A DNA stretch of 64,000 bases from positions 2,738,652 through 2,802,651 of the forward strand of contig NC_063444.1 in NCBI RefSeq assembly GCF_020379485.1, given 5' to 3'. Both the position numbers and the translations under genes were made by a program. Numbering within the stretch: position 1 is the stretch's first letter; each line of letters opens with the position of its first letter. The notes under the pieces are model-generated. The model saw only the letters and a program-made list of their open reading frames with translations. It searched no databases and was not told where the DNA came from. Of this stretch, positions 58,378 to 64,000 are shown one piece after another. The DNA comes from Brassica napus (lineage: Eukaryota > Streptophyta > Magnoliopsida > Brassicales > Brassicaceae).

Positions 58378-61354
58378 GTTTTGTTTTCTATATATGTATA
58401 GATGTGTAATACTGAGACTGATGAGACCCCGTTCTGCTCTCTTTTCTTTTCAATTTTTTTGTCTGTGTGTGATATTTTTAGACCATGTCAATAAGAATCT
58501 TACGATTATTTTTGTTTCACAACTCATGTGGTGAACTCGACCTAGAAATGAACCGATATTAATTTAGTGCAAGTGTACCCACCCTACCCTACTTTATGCC
58601 TCTGGTATATTTCCACGTTATTTATACCTCTCATTAATATCTTATTGTTTTATGAGTGAATGCGTGGAATATACTCAATTAAAGTTCAAATTAACTGAAT
58701 GCTCATAATTATGGATAACTCAAAAATGAGTATTTTTTTGACACTGTGCGGACGAAAATACCCTTATGCTTTATCGAAAACTAGTAACTCCTAAATATTT
58801 ACATAGCAGGTAACAATTTACATATCAACTAACATATCAGCTAATAATTTCATTATCATCTAACAATCCATGTATCAAACAAATGTATCGACTAACAAAT
58901 CATATATCAGTTAATGAAACTATTAATAATTAATTAGTTATCTATCAAATAGCCCCAAAACTAGGCTGTTCAATATGGTAAAACCGAACCGTACCGAACC
59001 GAACCGAACCGAAATAGACAATATGGTTTGGTTTTGGTATATACCATATAAACCGAATGGATATAATTTTATAAAAACCGTAGGATTTGGATATGGTTTG
59101 GTATATAACCGATTAAACCGAATAAACCGAACAAAACCGATTAAAAGTAGAAACATGTAAATATGTATCTATTTTATAACAATACATGAAAATCTATTTG
59201 TTACATAAGTTAAATTTGTGTTAATAACTATTACCATAATTTTATAGTAATAAAGAACCTTAATTTGTAAAACACGTGAACTATAATTAAATAACAATAC
59301 ATCGCAATTCAGACATTTTATTTTCTAAGTTTTCTTTTGATCTTTTTGCTTTATTTTAGTCTTCACTAAATTAATATGAAGATTATAAATTTGATGGACA
59401 ATAATTAATGAAAAATTTTCACAACTTTTTTCTTATCTGTAAACAAACAGAGTTTCGTGTTCGATTGAAAAAACATGACTTTAATGAACACTAAATATGG
59501 AAGAGTGGAAAAACTTTTCTTTCATGTTTCTGTTTTGTTTCATATTTTTATTTTCAAAATTTGAAGCTTTGATTTTAGTTATAGATTTGATTATTTTATT
59601 TGACGGTAGAAGCATTTTTACTTTTTTGTTCATTTATTTGAACATGTAATATATTTTTAATAAATGACTGTATTGACAATATGACTCTAAAATTCATATA
59701 ATATGATCTCAAACTAAATAATTATGTTTTTTGGTATAAAACCGAATAAACCGAAAACCGACGGTATATAAACCGAACCGAACCGAAGTAAATATGGATT
59801 TAGAATGGTAGTTATATTTTACTAACCGAAATACCGAAAACCGAAAAAACCGAACCTAAACCGAACCGATATCCGGATTGAACACCCCTACCCAAAACTA
59901 TTTGTAACAGCTAACACTTCATATATCGATTAAGAATCCATTAAAATCTAAATAATATGAGGTAAGTAATAAAATACTTATTAACGTATATATTATCAAA
60001 AGGTTGATTGTGAGTCGAAATTAGAAACATTGAAATTGGGGTGAGATAATAAGATTATCATTATGGATGTCAAAAGAATCAGAATAAAAAAATAAAGATT
60101 TTTGTTGAATTAGAAGATGATTCGAAGAATCTATACGAGAGATAAAGATATTATAACACGTAAAAGGGAAAAAAAAAAGAAAGATAGAGATAAAGGTATA
60201 GTCATAAAAAATATTAAAAAAAAATAAAAATATATAACAAATTATATGGGCTTTTGAGTGCATTTTTATCAATTACTCTTGTTTTATATTTTTATGTAGT
60301 AGACTTGACCTCGGAAAATGAGGAAGACTTACAAGCAACAATAATTATGTAGACCATTTGATGCCCTACACGATGTGATAGTGTGTGGAAAATATGAATC
60401 TCTCTTTCCTTTTCTTAAATTAAATGATTTAGAAAAACTCGATTAGTAATCTCTTTCGTATAAATTTCTTTCCTTGTCACTCTTTTGTTTCTTAGCATAA
60501 TGTGTTATAATTTCTTTTTATGGAAATGCAAAATTCTTCATTTAAACTTTTTAGGTTAAATATTGAAAAGATACAAATTTAGATTCTCAAATCTCAATCG
60601 TAGTTCTTTCAATTTGTTAATCATCATTTTGAATTTTTTGTTGTTGAAGGTTTTCTTTTTCGAAATTTTTATATATATTTTTTCATAATAACTTCTATTT
60701 GATTTTCTTTTATATATTACATTTGATTATCATTTTATGTAACTAGCAGTGTTTTATTTTCCTCTTTATACTATATTTTTCTAGTTAAATTTAGGTTTTA
60801 TTGGCTTGGTTTCTCATCTTTTTCTGATTTTTTTGTTTTTGTCTGTGATTTTTTATTTTATTGACTTAAAACACACACAAAAATAATTTATAACAAAAAT
60901 CTGAAATAAAATAAATTCTTAAAATAGTATTAATTAAATGGTAAAATGTTTAAATTACTATAAATTCTAAACTTCTAGATAACAAATTATAAATCTTAAT
61001 CTTTAAACTCAAACTTAAATATTAAATATTAAAAAAAAAATAGTTTATGATGTTTTATAATTTTTTCCTTTTTGTGTTACTTTTTTAATAATATATTTAA
61101 AATATTTTTTAATTAATTCACAAAGACGCAAAGAAAACCATATCCCTTCACATATGTCTTTTTGTGAGCGTGTTCCTTGTTCTTTCTTTTTTCTTTTCGG
61201 TCGAATTCCATGTTCTTTCTTCCTCACCTTGTCTTTTAATTACAATGTCACTCTCACTGCGAATCTGCCAGGAAATTTCCGTTGGAGTTGGATCCTCCCA
61301 TATATATAAACATCGACCACGTATCTCTCTAATCCACTCACTTCCACTAAAACC
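58378..61354. other. Intergenic region between GUX2 and ADR1-L1
   Basis: Very AT-rich. It holds one complete hAT element (58962-59890) and no supported gene. The final 150 bp include a TATATATAAA box (about 61300) and a CT-rich leader before ADR1-L1. Confidence 0.5.
58962..59890. mobile_element. Non-autonomous hAT element, 929 bp
   Basis: Exact 8-bp duplications CCCAAAAC flank it (58954-58961, 59891-59898). Inverted ends are TAGGCTGTTCAATATGG and TAGGGGTGTTCAATCCGG. Blocks of AACCGAACCG occur within 180 bp of both ends. The AT-rich middle has no transposase. Confidence 0.92.
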
Positions 61355-63657
61355 ATGGCCGTCACCGATTTTTTCGCCGGCGAAATAGCGACGGAGCTTC
61401 TGAAACAGCTCTTCTCCATATCCACCAAAGCATGGAAATACAAAAACATCGCCGACAGACTCATCGCCTTGATCGAGACAATCCAGCCCACGATCAAGGA
61501 GATTCTATACAGCGGCGTGGAGCTTCCTCCTCACCGCCAAGCTCAGATCGGTATGCTCTTTAGCACCCTCGAGAAAGGCCATAAACTCACTGAGAGAGTC
61601 TTGAGCTCCCGTCGATGGAACATGTATCGACAGTTCACACTAGCGAAGAAGATGGAGAAGCTTGAGAAGACGATCTCTGATTTTATGAAGAATCAGGTAT
61701 TGACTCATATCTTAGCTGATGTTCATCAGCTCCGGGCCAACGCCGACGTGAGGTTTGATAGAGTTGAGAGGAGCCTCACTGGCCTCGAGGAGCAGTTAGG
61801 TTCTATGAAGATCGGAGGAGGAGGGATGATAAGGGATGCGATGAAGATAGCCGAGGCTACGATGGAGATTGAGACGAGCAGTGAGGATGAGAAGTTTGGG
61901 GTTGGGTTGGAGATGGGAAAGAGGAAGGTGAAGAAGATGATGTTCAACGCTGAAGGAGGTCTTTTCGGGATTAGTGGTATGGGTGGTGTCGGTAAAACCA
62001 CTCTTGCTAGAGACCTTGAACGTGACAATGATGTCCGATGTAAGTATTCTTGTCGTGTCCTGTGTCTCTGGTTCTGTTTTTTTTTTTTGGTTAAATCCAT
62101 TTTTTCAAGAAGTAGATAACCAGATAACTTAAAGATTAACAAATTATTAATTAATTTTATATATATTTTACGTTTGTATAAGATATTAAACTTTTGGCTC
62201 TAATTATATAGAAAATTATTTTAATATATTATCAAAATTAGATATTTTTTTTTTGGAACACAACTTCGTTAAACTTAAATCATCAGAGTACATACATGGC
62301 CCAAAGCCTGTTTTGCTAGTCAATCAGCATTGGAGTTCCTTCCACTAGGAATCCACACAAAAGAAACAGAGTCGAAAGAGTTACAAACAATCCTAACATC
62401 TGATACGATCCCGTACAATTCTGGGGGTTCCACCGTCGCATTTAGAGCCTTGATGAGATGCGAAGAGTCCGATTCACACCTGATATCAAAATTAGATATA
62501 TAAAATAGAAAATATAGACAAATTTGTGGATCTGTACTAATACTATTGTTTAATTTAACAGATTTAGACTAATTTTGATCAATTTAAACAGATTTATAAC
62601 GGGTTAAACTACTTTAAATCGTATAGATCAGATTTTTTTTTTAAATTATTTCAAGTATGATTGATTTGTAGCTTAAAACCATCTCTAATGGTTCATTCTA
62701 AATTTTTTTTATTTAGACTATTTTGCTAGAAAAATGTGGTGAATTTGTATTAACATTATTATTTAATTTAACATATGTAGACTATTTTAGATTCATTTTT
62801 ATAACCATGGTTAAATGACACTCCTTTTTTGGTTGTCAGGTTACTTTGAGAAGATTTTGTTTCTGACTGTATCACAATCCCCGCTAGTTGAGGAGCTGAG
62901 AGCACATATATGGGGTTTTTTGACCGGTTGTGAAGGTGTAGATCATGTTCAAGACTGGAATTTACAGTATAACGGTGGGGTTAAAACAAAGAAGCTGGTG
63001 ATTCTTGATGATGTTTGGACAAGAAAAGCTTTGGACAGCTTGACTTCTAACCTTCCTAGTTGCACAATTCTTGTGGTTTCGCGGTCCAAACTCGCAGATC
63101 CTAATGCTACTTATGATGTTGAAGTGCTAAGGGAAGATGAAGCTATCTCTCTCTTTTGTCTCTGTGCGTTTGGTCAGAAATCTCTTCCTCCTGGTTTCGA
63201 CAAAGACCTTGTTAAGAAGGTAATGTTAATTGTTTCTCTCTTCTATAACTGATTCATGGCTTAGTGTGATGTATATTTAATGCTTTTTCGATCCTCCTCA
63301 GGTTGCTGGTGAGTGTAAAGGTCTACCTTTGGCTCTCAAAGTTACGGGCGCTTCACTAAAAGACCGCCCTGAAATGTATTGGCAGGGCGCATTGCAGAGG
63401 TTATCAAAAGGTGAACCTGCTGATGAAACTCACGAGACTAGATTGCTTCATCACATGGAAGCTAGTCTAGCAGATCTGGACGAGACAGCCAGAGAGTGTT
63501 TCTTGGATCTTGGCGCATTCCCTGAAGACAGGAAGATTCCTGTTGATATTCTCATCAACATGTGGATTGAAGTACATGATCTAGACGAGGCAGTTGCTTT
63601 TGCCACTCTTGTTGATTTGTCACACAAGAATCTCCTTACTCTTGGGAAAGATCCACG
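61355..63657 (+). CDS. ADR1-L1: Helper NLR of the RPW8-coiled-coil class, ADR1-L1 (5' part; gene continues beyond the window)
   Basis: Three exons are visible: 61355-62039, 62840-63219, 63302-63657, together 473 codons. The next exon lies beyond 64000, so the leucine-rich repeats and MHD motif are not seen. Residues 1-150 are the RPW8-type coiled-coil domain (FFAGEIATELLKQLFSIS start). The NB-ARC domain has P-loop GMGGVGKTTL (209-217), kinase-2 LVILDDVW, RNBS-B TILVVSRSK, GLPLAL and RNBS-D-like ECFLDLGAFPED. ADR1 proteins work downstream of sensor NLRs with EDS1-PAD4 and form calcium-permeable resistosomes. Intron 1 (800 bp) contains a LINE fragment and intron 3 starts with a hAT-type end. 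No coding damage is seen. Confidence 0.93.
62246..62484 (-). mobile_element. 5'-truncated LINE insertion (RNase H region) in ADR1-L1 intron 1
   Basis: It is flanked by exact 15-bp duplications ATCAAAATTAGATAT (62231-62245, 62485-62499). Read on the minus strand it encodes a piece of the plant non-LTR RNase H domain (CESDSSHLIKALN, SFVWIPSGRNSNAD, LAKQALG), with one in-frame TGA after the SNAD, and it finishes in a poly-A tract (T run at about 62246-62254 on plus). This is a dead-on-arrival insertion. Confidence 0.88.
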
Positions 63658-63681
63658 GTAAGAGATCACATTACTTGTAGC

Positions 63682-64000
63682 TAGGCCTGAGCATTTCATG
63701 TATCGGTTCACTTTATTTCGGTTTTTGGTTATAGAAATATATGATCCGTTCGAGTAGTAGAAAATCCAATTTGGTTATTTTAGTTTTTGGTTCGGTTCGG
63801 ATAATAAAGTTGGGAACCAACTAATATCCAAGACAATTTTGAGTCCAATCTGATTTCGGCTCGGTTCTGTTTTTCGGTTAATTCGGATGAAAAACTCAGA
63901 TAATTTGTATTTTTGGATTTTTGGATAAAAATATCGGCTAATTCAGATAGTTTTAAATATTTCGGATAAAAATTATTCTGATAATTTTTTTTTGTTATTT
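63682..64000. mobile_element. hAT-type element end in ADR1-L1 intron 3 (cut by the window)
   Basis: It starts TAGGCCTGAGCATTT, matching the 40890 element terminus (TAGGCCTGG-CAT) and the 9131 one (TGAGCGCATTT), followed by CGGTTT/GGTTCGGTTCGG motifs. The predicted 8-bp duplication on this side is CTTGTAGC (63674-63681). The right end is outside the window. Confidence 0.7.

Overview
This window is nuclear DNA from a plant of the mustard family, most likely a Brassica or Raphanus. The genes have short GT-AG introns with AT-rich flanks. All 18 gene models read as close relatives of consecutive Arabidopsis genes from about At4g33500 down to At4g33300, in the same relative order but reversed with respect to Arabidopsis numbering. 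BAK1 comes out at exactly 615 residues, with the ATP-binding lysine at 317 and the catalytic aspartate at 416. No organellar, bacterial or viral genome segment, CRISPR array or genuine tRNA/rRNA gene was seen. Arabidopsis identities and lengths come from memory of the families, not from a search. Exon coordinates were set by hand from splice sites, frame continuity and family motifs.

Layout, left to right: PP2C-type phosphatase with a long acidic repeat-bearing extension (+, 1272-4640); PORR-domain RPD1 (+, 5399-6637); A1-type aspartyl protease (+, 7074-8928); a hAT element with a Helitron nested inside it (9131-10343); plastid DUF3727 protein (+, 10493-12823); HDA14 (+, 13240-15713); small unknown stress-promoter-type gene (+, 16308-16692); ABCI10 (+, 17406-19008); hAT element (19238-19914); R2R3-MYB of subgroup 21 (+, 21720-22570); GH28 pectinase-like (-, 24378-27184) divergent from BAK1/SERK3 (+, 28844-32040); class III peroxidase 47 (-, 32601-34248); a cluster of Helitron and SINE insertions (34645-36000); SPPL1 (-, 36855-38149) with a 5'-UTR intron holding a 608-bp fold-back; hAT element (40890-41583); VID27-like (+, 41923-44269) convergent with a WEB-family coiled-coil gene (-, 44602-46908); membrane-anchored Cys-rich unknown (-, 48159-49891) head-to-head with TIC22 (+, 50441-52851); GUX2 (+, 54754-58377); hAT element (58962-59890); and the 5' two thirds of the helper NLR ADR1-L1 (+, from 61355, cut by the window end).

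The genes are ordinary single-copy housekeeping and signalling genes and do not form a cluster with a joint pathway. BAK1 and ADR1-L1 are both immune components, GH28, peroxidase 47 and GUX2 act on the cell wall, and DUF3727, HDA14, ABCI10 and TIC22 are chloroplast proteins. These groupings follow ancestral gene order. Several Arabidopsis neighbours (by memory the RH43, FLDH and LTP genes between At4g33380 and TIC22) are missing, as expected after the Brassica whole-genome triplication.

The most informative part is the mobile DNA. Four complete non-autonomous hAT elements carry CCGAACC-type interiors and exact 8-bp target duplications. There are also two Helitron 3' ends with the diagnostic hairpin plus CTAG, a 5'-truncated LINE with a 15-bp duplication in the ADR1-L1 intron, two SINE-like insertions with target duplications, and a long fold-back in the SPPL1 5'-UTR intron. 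Two introns (PP2C and WEB) are multiples of three without stops and could be retained in frame, and TIC22 carries recent tandem duplications in both its promoter and its second intron. I saw no convincing new multi-gene system.
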